64,000 bases of DNA from an uncultured Bacteroidales bacterium (GCA_946405575.1 CAMJHP010000009.1:1-64000); one strand, 5' to 3'. Counted from the stretch's first letter, positions 1-8,936 are shown. Numbers and translations are program-made. The notes: a model not told the origin generated them from the letters alone.

Positions 1-14
1 CACCGCATCCCTGA

Positions 15-1238
15 AGTCTACAGACTTCGGACACACTGGTTGAAACACTACCCATCACCATCCATGGCGAAGCCCTCACAACGACCGACCAATCCAAGAT
101 TTGGTGGGGTGAGCAACCCGTTCCTGGCAACGAATGGCTGTCTTACCTGTCCATCGATGATGAATTCCCCGTCGAAGGCACCCTTGGCGCACAAGGCATG
201 CCGTTCTATTGGGGTTGCATGTATCCTGCCAGCATGATTGCCGAGCAAGGCTTTACCAGCAACTTGATTGACCAAATCTGGTACCTTGACGTTGGCGATC
301 CCGAACTGACTGGCAATTGCGAAGTGCACGTCTACCTTGGCGGCGACAATGCTCCTCAAACGGAAATCACCTCGCAGACCTACTACATTGATGGCGAGCA
401 AGGCCTGAAACCTATTCAACTCGACCAACCTGTGGCCATCGATGGAACACAGAATCTGTGGGTGATGTTCTACACCGACGGCTCCATCGACGCTCCCGCC
501 CCAATGACAACTTATCTTGGCGACCCGAACACCATGTGGATGGGCATCCAAGACATGTGGGTCCCGCTTTCATCGTTCGGCTACACCTATAGCTTCATCC
601 AATTTGTCCACGTGACCAATGGTGGCAAGGGTGACTTCCTGACGATGAACGACGGCACTGCCACCCATTTCACCAACGGTACGACCCGCGAGGCCAACCT
701 GGTTGTGAAGCCTGTAAATATGAGCTCGTTCAATGCTTCAAGCTTGCGCAATGACAACGGTGCTCCTGTGAAGTACAATGTGTATCGTTCGACCGACAAC
801 GCCAACTACACCCTCATCGGTGAAGTGCCTTACGTTGAAGGCCAGACCTACTACGAGTACATCGACACGCCCGAGACTACTGCTGACTACTATTATCAAG
901 TCCGCACGGTCTATGAAGATGGTTGTGAATCTGTCCCGGCTTTGAATGCCGATGACCTGGCACAGAACTATGTCCTCATCTCCGTCAGCGTTGGTTTGAA
1001 CGAACAGAGCGACGAGATCGCCCTCTTCCCGAACCCGACCAAGGGCAACGTGACCATCCAAGCCTCGGGCATGAACCACATCACGGTGGTGAGCGTCCTC
1101 GGCCAGGTGGTCTTCGACACCGAAGTCAACGCCGACGAATACACCCTGAACATGGCCCAGTTCAACAAGGGCATGTACATGGTGCGCGTCAACACGGCAA
1201 ACGGTATGACAGTGAAACGCGTCACGGTCATGCAATGA
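15..1238 (+). CDS. T9SS-sorted surface protein, 3' part (5' end missing or frameshifted)
   Basis: This is the C-terminal part of a secreted protein whose molecular function is not recognisable. The frame is open from 15. The first ATG is at 198, but the codons before it already encode convincing protein (WWGEQPVPGNEW ... GMPFYWGCMYPAS, a beta-sandwich-like stretch common in Bacteroidota surface proteins), so 198 is unlikely to be the true start. A TGA at 12-14 blocks this frame, while frame 2 is open from 2 to 40, so a one-base shift near 37-40 or a real break is possible. A fibronectin-III-like segment (YNVYRSTDNANYTLIGEV, near 770-830) precedes a type A T9SS sorting domain: ALFPNPTKGNVTI, VLGQVVF, GMYMVRVNT, and a VKRVTVMQ end. 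A hairpin terminator follows. Export through the outer membrane by T9SS and surface anchoring are inferred from the sorting domain. Confidence 0.8.
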   Translation, partial: SLQTSDTLVETLPITIHGEALTTTDQSKIWWGEQPVPGNEWLSYLSIDDEFPVEGTLGAQGMPFYWGCMYPASMIAEQGFTSNLIDQIWYLDVGDPELTGNCEVHVYLGGDNAPQTEITSQTYYIDGEQGLKPIQLDQPVAIDGTQNLWVMFYTDGSIDAPAPMTTYLGDPNTMWMGIQDMWVPLSSFGYTYSFIQFVHVTNGGKGDFLTMNDGTATHFTNGTTREANLVVKPVNMSSFNASSLRNDNGAPVKYNVYRSTDNANYTLIGEVPYVEGQTYYEYIDTPETTADYYYQVRTVYEDGCESVPALNADDLAQNYVLISVSVGLNEQSDEIALFPNPTKGNVTIQASGMNHITVVSVLGQVVFDTEVNADEYTLNMAQFNKGMYMVRVNTANGMTVKRVTVMQ

Positions 1239-1249
1239 TAAACCGTAAC

Positions 1250-1310
1250 CATGGCAGCCGCTCGTTTCAAAGCGGCTGCCATGACATGACAGTCCTACAA
1301 GAGCTGTCAT
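1250..1310. repeat. REP-like intergenic palindrome, copy A
   Basis: A perfect 13-bp inverted repeat (1250-1262 with 1271-1283, CATGGCAGCCGCT) is followed by a second arm pair ATGACAG/CTGTCAT (1286-1292 with 1304-1310). The half AGCGGCTGCCATG plus ATGACAGTCCTAC recurs at 3927-3951, 26362-26430 and 39613-39687. It lies between convergent genes. Confidence 0.75.
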
Positions 1311-1314
1311 AAGC

Positions 1315-1343
1315 AAGGAGGCGACCCGATGGGTCGCCTCCTT
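1315..1343 (+). terminator. Intrinsic terminator between convergent genes
   Basis: Perfect 13-bp stem (AAGGAGGCGACCC) with a GAT loop, followed by TTATTTATT. It ends the T9SS gene on the plus strand. The minus-strand gene stops at 1351, so the hairpin may also serve it, although no T-run follows in that direction. Confidence 0.85.
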
Positions 1344-1350
1344 TATTTAT

Positions 1351-3828
1351 TCAGAATTCCTCTGATTGTTCCTCACCGCCACCGCCGCCTTCATCGTCAC
1401 CACCTCCTTCACCATCGGGACGGTTGCGCTTGATGTTCTGCTGGTTGATGCGGTAGTTGAAGTTGAGCGAGAACGAACGACGGTTCCATGTGCTGGTGTT
1501 GTATTGCCAGAATCCATCGCCCCACGACTCACCTCCCCAACTGCGGCTGTTGAAGAGGTCTCGCACGTTGAAAGTGATTGTACCGTTGCCGTTGAGGATT
1601 TCCTTGCTTACGGCGAGGTCCATCCACCAATTGCCCTTTCGCATGCCCAAAGGCTCTTTGTGAGGGCCCATAATGTGGGCAGTCAGCTGCAGGTCGAACC
1701 AGTTGCTCACCTTGAACTTCGACACGGCACGGCCAAAGAGCATCCACGTGGCATCGTCATAGACCTTGTCATTGATTTTACCATTAAACTGGGAACGGAA
1801 GAAGTTGACATTGCCATTGAGGTTCCACCACTTGGTCATCTGGCCTTGGGCCACCATCTCCACGCCGAAGTCGTCGGCCTTACCGAAGTTGATGGGCATG
1901 CTGTAAAACACACCGTCATCCTCGTATGTATAGTGACGGATCATATTCGTGCCATGGCGGTAATAGGTCGTGAAGTTGAAGCTGGCCTTGTCCCAAAAGT
2001 GGATGTAACCGAGTTCGTAGCTGTCCATATAAGTGGGCGTCAAAGCGGGGTTGCCAAGGCGGATGTTACGGTTGTCGTTATATGAACGGAAGGGGCTCAT
2101 CTGCCAAAAGCCCGGACGACGAATACGACGCGTATAGCTGACCTGGAACTGGTTGAATTCATTCACCGAATAGTTGATGTGGGCACTCGGGAAGAAGTCA
2201 AAGTAAGGCTTGCCGCCATTGATGGAGTCATTGCCGTCGTGGGCATAACCTTTCAGTTTGGTCATAATGTCGGTCATCTCGGCACGCAAACCGACTTGTC
2301 CTGACCACCGCCCCCATTCGTTGCCCAAACTGGTGTAAAGTGCGGCCACCTGCTCACTATATTCATAGTCGTAGCAATAGTTGGACAAAGGTTCCCAAAT
2401 GCCGCCATTCTTCTGCCATACGCTGTCGTTGCTCAGGATATTGCGGTTGGTGTATTTGCCACCAATCTCCCACTGCGCCTTGGTGCTGAAAGGATGCACA
2501 TAGTCGATGCTGGCCTGCAGGTTGCGCATGCGCTGGTCATTGCCCGTCTTCTGATAGAGGGTCCATAAAGCCTGCTGCGCATCCGCATTAGGATAGAGCG
2601 ACTCGTTGATGTCGGAACCCGCATTCTCGGTATTGGTGAAGAAACGCACATTGGCTTTCAGACTGCGGCCCTTGCGTTCAAAGGTCTTATCGTAGTCCAA
2701 AGTGACCTCATACATCGGGTCATACTCCCAATAGTCCTCGGCGCGCACATCATACAAAGCGGAGTCCCAAATCGGATACTCATCGGAATAACGCACCACG
2801 GGATGCGTCTCCAACTTGCCGTAACGGTAGACGAATGCAGCACTCACGATGTCGCGGTCCGTGATATAATAATCGGCACCCACACGCACGTTGTGACCCA
2901 TACGATTCATCCTGCGCTCTGTGGTCTGGTCGGTGAGTTGGGTAAAGAGGGTGTCGCCGTCAACGATATCACTGAAGCGTTTGGTTCTATTGATGCCGCC
3001 ACCGATGTTGCGGCGGTTGTTGAAGCCGTAGCTGCCGAAGAAGTTCCAACGCTTCAGGCGGTAGTTGCCCGAAAGGCTCGCACCGTACATCCAAGGATAG
3101 CCACCTCTAATGTTGACCGCACCATTGAAACCCTGGCGTTTGTCCTTTTTCAAAATGATATTGATGATACCCGCCGATCCTTCAGCGTCATAACGCACCG
3201 AGGGGTTGGTGATGACCTCAATGCGTTCAATCATGTCACTCTGCAAGGTACGCAAAGCATCCTGAGTGCTCATGCCCGAGAGACCTGATTCTTTGCCGTC
3301 GATGAGGATGCGCACACCGTCGTCGCCACGAAGACTCACGTTACCCTCCACGTCGACCGACACGGCAGGAATGTTCTCCAGCACCTCAATGGCATTGCCG
3401 GCAGTATTAGCCACGTCCTTGCCCACGTTGAACACATGCTTGTCCAAAGTCATCTCATAGGTACTCTTCTCAGCCACCACGTTGACTTCATTCAGCATAC
3501 GACTATCGGGTGAAAGGCTGATCTTGCCCACGTCAACTGTGCTTTTTGTGCCATCTAAGTTGATGTTCTTGTATGCCGTGACAAAGCCCATATACTGAAA
3601 CTCAAGCTCATAGCGACCTTTATCGAGTTCCATCGTGAAGTGTCCTGTTGGGTCAGTGACGCAGCCCGACACAAAGGTCTTATCCGGTAAAGTGCAGGCA
3701 CGCACAGTGGCGTATTCCATAGGATGACCCGTGGAATTGTCAACAACACGGCCTTTCACAGTGATAGCGGCATAGGAATAAGAGAGACTGAACAAAAGTG
3801 TCAGTATAACAAGGAGTTGTCTTTTCAT
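1351..3828 (-). CDS. Outer-membrane beta-barrel / TonB-receptor-like protein
   Basis: An 825-residue outer-membrane protein of the CarboxypepD_reg plus OMP_b-brl_3 type. I place the start at the ATG giving MKRQLLVILTLLFSLSYSYA, a good signal peptide; an upstream in-frame ATG at 3864 would add 12 charged residues before it. Residues about 22-105 form a carboxypeptidase-regulatory-like domain (VKGRVVDNSTGHPMEYATV). Residues about 130-235 form a plug-like domain (VLENIPAVSVDVEGNVSLRG, then RILIDGKESGL). The remainder is a barrel rich in alternating aromatic strands. After the last strand there is a Gly/Glu-rich tail (GGGDDEGGGGGEE), as seen in relatives. No SusD-like partner is adjacent, so it is not an obvious polysaccharide-utilisation pair. 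The substrate is unknown. Confidence 0.9.
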   Translation of the reverse strand: MKRQLLVILTLLFSLSYSYAAITVKGRVVDNSTGHPMEYATVRACTLPDKTFVSGCVTDPTGHFTMELDKGRYELEFQYMGFVTAYKNINLDGTKSTVDVGKISLSPDSRMLNEVNVVAEKSTYEMTLDKHVFNVGKDVANTAGNAIEVLENIPAVSVDVEGNVSLRGDDGVRILIDGKESGLSGMSTQDALRTLQSDMIERIEVITNPSVRYDAEGSAGIINIILKKDKRQGFNGAVNIRGGYPWMYGASLSGNYRLKRWNFFGSYGFNNRRNIGGGINRTKRFSDIVDGDTLFTQLTDQTTERRMNRMGHNVRVGADYYITDRDIVSAAFVYRYGKLETHPVVRYSDEYPIWDSALYDVRAEDYWEYDPMYEVTLDYDKTFERKGRSLKANVRFFTNTENAGSDINESLYPNADAQQALWTLYQKTGNDQRMRNLQASIDYVHPFSTKAQWEIGGKYTNRNILSNDSVWQKNGGIWEPLSNYCYDYEYSEQVAALYTSLGNEWGRWSGQVGLRAEMTDIMTKLKGYAHDGNDSINGGKPYFDFFPSAHINYSVNEFNQFQVSYTRRIRRPGFWQMSPFRSYNDNRNIRLGNPALTPTYMDSYELGYIHFWDKASFNFTTYYRHGTNMIRHYTYEDDGVFYSMPINFGKADDFGVEMVAQGQMTKWWNLNGNVNFFRSQFNGKINDKVYDDATWMLFGRAVSKFKVSNWFDLQLTAHIMGPHKEPLGMRKGNWWMDLAVSKEILNGNGTITFNVRDLFNSRSWGGESWGDGFWQYNTSTWNRRSFSLNFNYRINQQNIKRNRPDGEGGGDDEGGGGGEEQSEEF

Positions 3829-3926
3829 GAAAGGGATTTGTTTGCTCGTTTTTAGAAAATGCAAAAATAGACTATTTTATGCAATCTCGGGTTGGATTTG
3901 TTGGATAAAATTGTGAACTGTAATCA

Positions 3927-3951
3927 GCTACCACAGGGTGACAGTCCTACA
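3927..3951. repeat. REP-like intergenic palindrome, half copy B
   Basis: The stretch AGCTACCACAGGGTGACAG and the following TCCTAC match the right half of copies A, C and D (GGCTGCCatggcATGACAGcCCTAC). The left arm is missing, so this copy is degenerate. It lies just downstream of the priA stop codon and upstream of the receptor gene. Confidence 0.5.
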
Positions 3952-3957
3952 CCCACC

Positions 3958-6450
3958 CTACATCGGATCCACATCCACCTGAACCTGCACTGCCTTATAC
4001 TCGGAATTTTGCTGGAATAAATGAATTTGCTGCGCAATCAACTCTTTTACTTTTTGGGTATTGTAATCACGACGAAATTTCACCATCATCTGCTTGATAT
4101 ACAAATTTTTTATCCTTGAAACAACAGGGTACTCCGGCCCGAGCAAGTCATGTTTGAAAATGGGGCGCAACATAGAAGCCATCTCAGCAGCTGCGGGATT
4201 GAGTTTCTGGTAGTCCTTGTGTTTCAATCGGATGAGAATCAACCGATAGAACGGCGGATAGCCAAACTGCCGACGAATGACCATCTGTTTGTCATAAAGT
4301 CCACGGAAGTCATTACGCAATACGTCTTGAAGCACAGGATGTGCCGGTTCGTAAGTCTGGATGACGACCTTACCCTGCTTGCCTTTCCGTCCGGCACGGC
4401 CTGCCACCTGAGCCATCAATTGGAAACTACGCTCGTAGGCACGAAAATCGGGAAAAGAGAGCATATTGTCCGCATTGAGAATGCCTACCACCTTCACCGA
4501 GTCGAAATCCAAACCTTTAGTGACCATTTGGGTGCCTACGAGGATGTTTGTCTCATGGTCTTGGAAAGCCTCCAAAATGCTCTGGTAGTCGTTTTTCGAG
4601 CGTGTAGTATCCAAATCAAGACGAGCCACCTTGACATCGGGCATAATGAGACTCAAATCCTCCTCAATCTTTTCCGTACCAAATCCATGCATACGAATGT
4701 TGGTACTGTGGCATACGGGACATTCTGTCGGCACGCTGGCCGTGTATCCACAATAATGACAACGCAACACATTTTGGCTCTTATGATAAATCAAGCTCAC
4801 ATCACAATTGATGCATTGCGGCACATAATGACATTCATCGCATTCCAAACGCAGCGAAAAGCCACGTCGGTTTTGGAAAAGGATGGCCTGGTTACGCTCG
4901 GCAAGAGCCTCTTTCATCGCATCGAGCAAAGTACTGCCAAAGTCAGCTTTCATCGTTTTACGGCGACGTTCCACGCGCATATCGCTTAGAATAATCTCAG
5001 GCATTTGAACACCGCCGAAACGCTCCATAAGTTCCACCAAACGATAACGCCCGTTCAAGGCGTTGTAATAGCTCTCATACGATGGAGTGGCCGAACCTAA
5101 TACAATGGCGGCCTTGTGCATAGCGGCCAACACAATGGCGGCATCACGGGCGTTATAGCGCGGTGCTGGGTCGATTTGCTTGAAGCTACTGTCGTGTTCC
5201 TCATCGACAATAATGAGGCCGATGTCGGAATAGGGCAAGAAAATAGCCGATCGTGATCCGATTATAATTTGATGCTTCGGCGACTGCGTTTGACCGAAAT
5301 CTCTAACTTGTTCCCACACCTCTACCCTTTCGTTGGTGCCATACCGCGAATGATACACGCCCAACTTATCACCAAAGTACTCTTTTAATCGATTAATAAT
5401 CTGAGCAGTAAGAGCAATTTCAGGCAAGAGATACAACACTTGTTTGCCTTGGTCGATGGATTCCTTGATGAGTTTGATGTAGATTTCTGTTTTTCCACTT
5501 GAGGTCACACCATGAAGCAATACTGGCTTGTTTTCCATAAAACCCGCTTTGATACCTTCGTAAGCCTTCTGCTGCGACTCAGTGAGTCTTATGCTATCCA
5601 CATCAGTTTGCACTTTGAACTCCTTCAATCGGCTAACCTTGCGTTCATAGACCTCAAAAATGCCTTTCTCGACCATACTTTTCAGGATAGTGGAGTTGGC
5701 GTTTGCCTTTTGCAGAAGGACTTTGGCCAGAATGTCCTTGTCAGCATCGCCTCCGAGTGTGATAAAGGAAAGCAATACTTCCAATTGCTTGTATGCGCGT
5801 TTCGTCAGCGTGTCCATCAACTCTTTGAGTTTCTCATCGTCACGGTAATCTGTCGAAAGGCGCACGAAACGCTCATATTTGGCCTTGTATTTCTCGTTCA
5901 GCTCCTCCTCCATCACGAGAATGCCTTTCTCCATCATAGAATGGACGAACGGCATCACCTTCTTGAAACCGATAATCTTGCTCACCTCACTGATGGTTAT
6001 TTTGGGCTTAATTTGCAAGGCTTCCACAACAAGGTATTCAAAGTCATTCAACGCCACAGAATCAAGGATGTAGTCTGGTGACAAAGCGACAGTGGTCTCA
6101 CTGCTCAGCTTCAACGCAGAAGGTAACGCGGCTTGCATCACTTCGCCAATATGGCACATGTAATAGGTCTTTACCCAATCCCAAAATTTCAGTTGTTTTT
6201 CATTCACAATTGGCTGGTCATCAAGCAAATCTATCAGAAATTTGACTTCCACCGAAGGCACGGATTCTGTAAGACTTACTATTAGGCCAGACATAATTTT
6301 GGTCTTGCCGAACTGCACCACAGCCCGTTGCCCCACACGAACTTGGCCATTCAAAGCGAAAGGCACACGATAGGTGAAAGTACCTGGCACGGGAATCGGC
6401 AGGAGAATCTCTGCGAAAAGGGTGATTCTATCGGAAGTAGAAAGATTCAT
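3958..6450 (-). CDS. priA: Primosomal protein N' (PriA helicase)
   Basis: PriA restarts stalled replication forks: it recognises branched DNA, unwinds it 3' to 5' and loads the replicative helicase. The product is about 830 residues. Visible features are an N-terminal DNA-binding domain beginning FAEILLPIPVPGTFTYRVP, a Walker A motif LLHGVTSSGKTEIY near residue 320, a DEAH-type box (IIVDEEHDSSFK), and paired cysteines of the zinc-binding insert (CDECHYVPQCINC, CHYCGY, CPVC). Helicase motifs QMVTKGLDFDSV and QVAGRAGRKGKQG follow. I chose the ATG at 6450; a GTG at 6471 would add seven residues. It lies 46 bp (26 bp from the GTG) after the T9SS plug gene in the same direction and is probably co-transcribed. 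Confidence 0.96.
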   Translation of the reverse strand: MNLSTSDRITLFAEILLPIPVPGTFTYRVPFALNGQVRVGQRAVVQFGKTKIMSGLIVSLTESVPSVEVKFLIDLLDDQPIVNEKQLKFWDWVKTYYMCHIGEVMQAALPSALKLSSETTVALSPDYILDSVALNDFEYLVVEALQIKPKITISEVSKIIGFKKVMPFVHSMMEKGILVMEEELNEKYKAKYERFVRLSTDYRDDEKLKELMDTLTKRAYKQLEVLLSFITLGGDADKDILAKVLLQKANANSTILKSMVEKGIFEVYERKVSRLKEFKVQTDVDSIRLTESQQKAYEGIKAGFMENKPVLLHGVTSSGKTEIYIKLIKESIDQGKQVLYLLPEIALTAQIINRLKEYFGDKLGVYHSRYGTNERVEVWEQVRDFGQTQSPKHQIIIGSRSAIFLPYSDIGLIIVDEEHDSSFKQIDPAPRYNARDAAIVLAAMHKAAIVLGSATPSYESYYNALNGRYRLVELMERFGGVQMPEIILSDMRVERRRKTMKADFGSTLLDAMKEALAERNQAILFQNRRGFSLRLECDECHYVPQCINCDVSLIYHKSQNVLRCHYCGYTASVPTECPVCHSTNIRMHGFGTEKIEEDLSLIMPDVKVARLDLDTTRSKNDYQSILEAFQDHETNILVGTQMVTKGLDFDSVKVVGILNADNMLSFPDFRAYERSFQLMAQVAGRAGRKGKQGKVVIQTYEPAHPVLQDVLRNDFRGLYDKQMVIRRQFGYPPFYRLILIRLKHKDYQKLNPAAAEMASMLRPIFKHDLLGPEYPVVSRIKNLYIKQMMVKFRRDYNTQKVKELIAQQIHLFQQNSEYKAVQVQVDVDPM

Positions 6451-6496
6451 ATCTGGATTGCTTCGTGCCACGCAATAACGCGAAGCGATGACAAGG

Positions 6497-7768
6497 TTAA
6501 TGCGAGTTCACGATGGAATAGCCGACCAGCTCATCGTAACCTTTGAGGGTATTGTAAAAGTAGAAATACAACTTATAAATGTTGTTGGTCTCCCAATGGT
6601 TACCAGCGGTCAAATCGGTCGTGATTTTATGGGTTTGGCGATCAAGGGTGACGAACATAAAATTGTAATAACCTTGTTTGAGCACCATCGAGCAAGTATA
6701 ACCGTGCAGGCGAAAATCATAGGACATTTTATTGCTCTCGTTGAAACACCAATCGTTGAGCGCCCCCATAATATAGATATCTTCATGGGTCAGTGGCGCC
6801 TCGCTTTTGTAAAAGAAATTGACACGACAATAGTCGGCTTCGGTCGAATTGTCAAGATTCTCATCTTCCACATAGACATATTTCTCGCCATGAATATCCT
6901 CATAGGAAGTATAGGCTATCCTCGCTCGAGACTCACAAGTGGCAATGTCAATCTCATAGGAATCGTCAAGCTGACGGATATGGGCCAAGTTCTCTGACTG
7001 GAAATAGAAATTACTTGTGTTGAACCTTCTGTATTGGTTAGTGGCATCAAATACAGTTTGAGGGTGATGTTCAAACGAAATGTAGTCAGGATAGACATAG
7101 GTAGGTTTCAAGCCCACTGCTGCATTATCCCATCGTCCGTTTTGTCGGATGGTCAAATTACAAAATTGCTGTATGTTACCTGTCAAATAATTCGACATAT
7201 TGACTCTAACATTAAGTTGTTGGTGGGTATCAGTGAGCGTCAAGTCATCGGGATAGCGCGGCACAGTGGCTCCCACATGGGCTTTCTCGTCAACCACCAT
7301 AAAACGACGGGTGAAATAGAGGTCATCCTTATCGTCTCCGTATACGATTAGCAGATAGTTACCTGAAATGAGTGGCATCATTTCTTCTCTAGGAAATTTG
7401 AGTTGATAGTTGACATATTCTATCAAGGTGTTGCGTGAAAATGCATAATCATCCAGACGATCCGACTCATAGCCAGATGCATATTGTATGCGTTGGATGT
7501 CGGTAGGTTGCCAATCATAGCTGCAATGGATGAAGGTGTAGTTGAGCACTGCACCCTCACCATCAATAATATCGAATGAAAGGGTAAGACGGCCCATCAT
7601 ATCGTCCAATGGAATGACGGGGTCGTTTAATTGATTGTCGTCGGCGTAAAGCAACACGGTCTGCACCTCTGGCTTGTAATTGAGATTGCCGCAAACCAGG
7701 TCGAAATCCTGAGCAAAAAGGATAGTCGTAAACAAAACCAAGGTCGTCAAGAAAAGATGTTTTTTCAT
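6497..7768 (-). CDS. T9SS plug protein (DUF5103 family)
   Basis: The 423-residue secreted protein starts at an ATG giving the signal peptide MKKHLFLTTLVLFTTILFAQ; an upstream in-frame start would add eight residues. The mature N-terminus (VCGNLNYKPEVQTVLLY ... PLDDMMGRLTLSFDI) and the downstream beta-rich region (FTFIHCSYDWQP-like, YDFRLHGYTCSMVLKQGYYNF) match the DUF5103 / type IX secretion plug family as I know it. In Flavobacterium johnsoniae, Plug closes the SprA translocon on the periplasmic side when PorV is not bound. The family assignment is from recognition of the N-terminal domain; the plugging role is transferred from the family. It sits upstream of priA and in the same strand block as a PorV/PorQ-family gene. 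Confidence 0.82.
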   Translation of the reverse strand: MKKHLFLTTLVLFTTILFAQDFDLVCGNLNYKPEVQTVLLYADDNQLNDPVIPLDDMMGRLTLSFDIIDGEGAVLNYTFIHCSYDWQPTDIQRIQYASGYESDRLDDYAFSRNTLIEYVNYQLKFPREEMMPLISGNYLLIVYGDDKDDLYFTRRFMVVDEKAHVGATVPRYPDDLTLTDTHQQLNVRVNMSNYLTGNIQQFCNLTIRQNGRWDNAAVGLKPTYVYPDYISFEHHPQTVFDATNQYRRFNTSNFYFQSENLAHIRQLDDSYEIDIATCESRARIAYTSYEDIHGEKYVYVEDENLDNSTEADYCRVNFFYKSEAPLTHEDIYIMGALNDWCFNESNKMSYDFRLHGYTCSMVLKQGYYNFMFVTLDRQTHKITTDLTAGNHWETNNIYKLYFYFYNTLKGYDELVGYSIVNSH

Positions 7769-7823
7769 CACTATAAACAATAATATCTGCAAAAGTACTC
7801 AAATTTCCGATTTGCATATACTA

Positions 7824-7923
7824 TTTCACGCAGAATTCGCTGAACCTTGGAAAAAGATAGAGACGTAGCGCGCTACGTCCCTACACAAACAAATTCCAAT
7901 AATTCTGCGTATTCTGCGTGAAA
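7824..7923. repeat. MITE-like palindromic element with 13-bp terminal inverted repeats
   Basis: The element is bounded by perfect inverted repeats TTTCACGCAGAAT (7824-7836) and ATTCTGCGTGAAA (7911-7923). At its centre is a perfect 18-bp palindrome GACGTAGCGCGCTACGTC (7862-7879). No coding capacity. It fills the gap between the HIT gene and the T9SS plug gene and could form a long hairpin in RNA or be a non-autonomous mobile element. Confidence 0.65.
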
Positions 7924-7939
7924 CACAAAGAGTATGGAA

Positions 7940-8332
7940 TCAAAGTTGCTCCACAATGCGCTTCTGCACCTCACGGAACTCCTCGTCGCTCAAATGGACA
8001 TGTTCTTTCTTGAAATCCATATCACCTTCCTGCGAGATTGGAATAAGATGGATATGTGCATGAGGAACTTCCAAACCAATGACAGCGACACCAATGCGCT
8101 TGCAGGGTACGGCTTTCTCGATAGCCTTAGCCACTTTCTTCGCGAAGACCATCATAGCACCAAGTTCGTCATCTTCAAGGTTGAAGATATAATCATCCTC
8201 ACGCTTGGGAATCACCAAAGTATGACCCACCGACACGGGATTGATGTCCATAAAGGCAAAGAATTGATTGTCTTCAGCAATCTTATAACAAGGTATTTCG
8301 CCTTTTACGATTCTAGAAAAAATGGTAGCCAT
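7940..8332 (-). CDS. HIT family nucleotide hydrolase/transferase
   Basis: A 130-residue histidine-triad protein (Hint/HinT-like) expected to hydrolyse phosphoramidates or phosphoanhydrides of AMP-type nucleotides in the cytoplasm. It begins MATIFSRIVKGEIPCYKIAED, the standard family N-terminus, and carries the triad HAHIHLIP near the C-terminus, preceded by GHTLVIPKR. I prefer the ATG at 8332 over one at 8341 because it matches the family start. The gene lies about 11 bp after greA in the same direction, so the two are probably co-transcribed. Confidence 0.95.
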   Translation of the reverse strand: MATIFSRIVKGEIPCYKIAEDNQFFAFMDINPVSVGHTLVIPKREDDYIFNLEDDELGAMMVFAKKVAKAIEKAVPCKRIGVAVIGLEVPHAHIHLIPISQEGDMDFKKEHVHLSDEEFREVQKRIVEQL

Positions 8333-8343
8333 AGTCATCATAT

Positions 8344-8817
8344 TTAACGGGTAATCTCGACAATCTCAAACTGAACTTTACCAGCAGGTACTTGAATTTC
8401 TGCGATTTCACCCACCTGCTTGCCCAATAAGCCTTGACCGATGGGCGAGTTGATGGAAAGCTTGCCATCCTTAAAGTTAGCCTCTTTCTCAGGCACGATG
8501 GCATACGTCATCATCATGCCCGACTTGACATTCTTGATTTTCACGGTCGAATAGAGCAACACCTTCGAGTTGTCCATCTTCGACTCGTCGAGGATGCGGG
8601 CATTGAAAATCAAGTCCTGCAACTCGGCTATCTTGGCTTCAAGAAGGCCTTGGGCCTCTTTTGCGGCATCGTATTCGGCGTTTTCTGAGAGGTCGCCTTT
8701 GTCACGTGCTTCCTGAATGGCTTGCACAATACGTGGACGTTCACGGAGAATAAGGTCATCAAGTTCGTCCTTTAGTTTTTGTAACCCTTCTGAGGTAAAG
8801 TATTTGATTTCTGACAT
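8344..8817 (-). CDS. greA: Transcription elongation factor GreA
   Basis: GreA enters the RNA polymerase secondary channel and stimulates cleavage of backtracked transcripts. The 157-residue product has the N-terminal coiled-coil with its acidic tip (GDLSENAEYDAAKEAQG, containing the conserved Asp/Glu that act at the active site) and a C-terminal FKBP-like domain ending in SPIGQGLLGKQVGEIAEIQVPAG. The ATG at 8817 gives MSEIKYFTSEG, the usual start; an in-frame ATG at 8847 would add ten residues. The leader contains an intrinsic terminator downstream of a good promoter (see 8853-8934), suggesting attenuation. HIT follows 11 bp downstream. Confidence 0.97.
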   Translation of the reverse strand: MSEIKYFTSEGLQKLKDELDDLILRERPRIVQAIQEARDKGDLSENAEYDAAKEAQGLLEAKIAELQDLIFNARILDESKMDNSKVLLYSTVKIKNVKSGMMMTYAIVPEKEANFKDGKLSINSPIGQGLLGKQVGEIAEIQVPAGKVQFEIVEITR

Positions 8818-8852
8818 ATTTAGTATTTTATTTTCAATTCGTAACAAGTTGC

Positions 8853-8883
8853 AAAAAAGAGACCCTTACCGAAATAAGGGTCT
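8853..8883 (-). terminator. Intrinsic terminator in the greA leader / end of barrel operon
   Basis: On the minus strand the stem AGACCCTTA / TAAGGGTCT (9 bp, loop TTTCGG) is followed by CTTTTTTGC. It lies 36 bp upstream of the greA ATG and downstream of a promoter-like sequence at 8902-8934. It would therefore terminate transcripts from the PorV/PorQ-family gene and also lies within the greA 5' leader. Confidence 0.8.
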
Positions 8884-8901
8884 TCTTTTGGTTTGCGACT
8901 G

Positions 8902-8934
8902 CAAAGATACGAATTATTTCTAAACTGAGAACAA
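8902..8934 (-). promoter_or_regulatory. Bacteroidota-type promoter for greA
   Basis: On the minus strand TATCTTTG (8909-8902) fits the -7 consensus TAnnTTTG. A TTG at 8934-8932 lies 22 bp upstream as a -33 element, slightly wider than usual. Predicted start near 8897, before the hairpin at 8883-8853. Confidence 0.55.
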
Positions 8935-8936
8935 TT

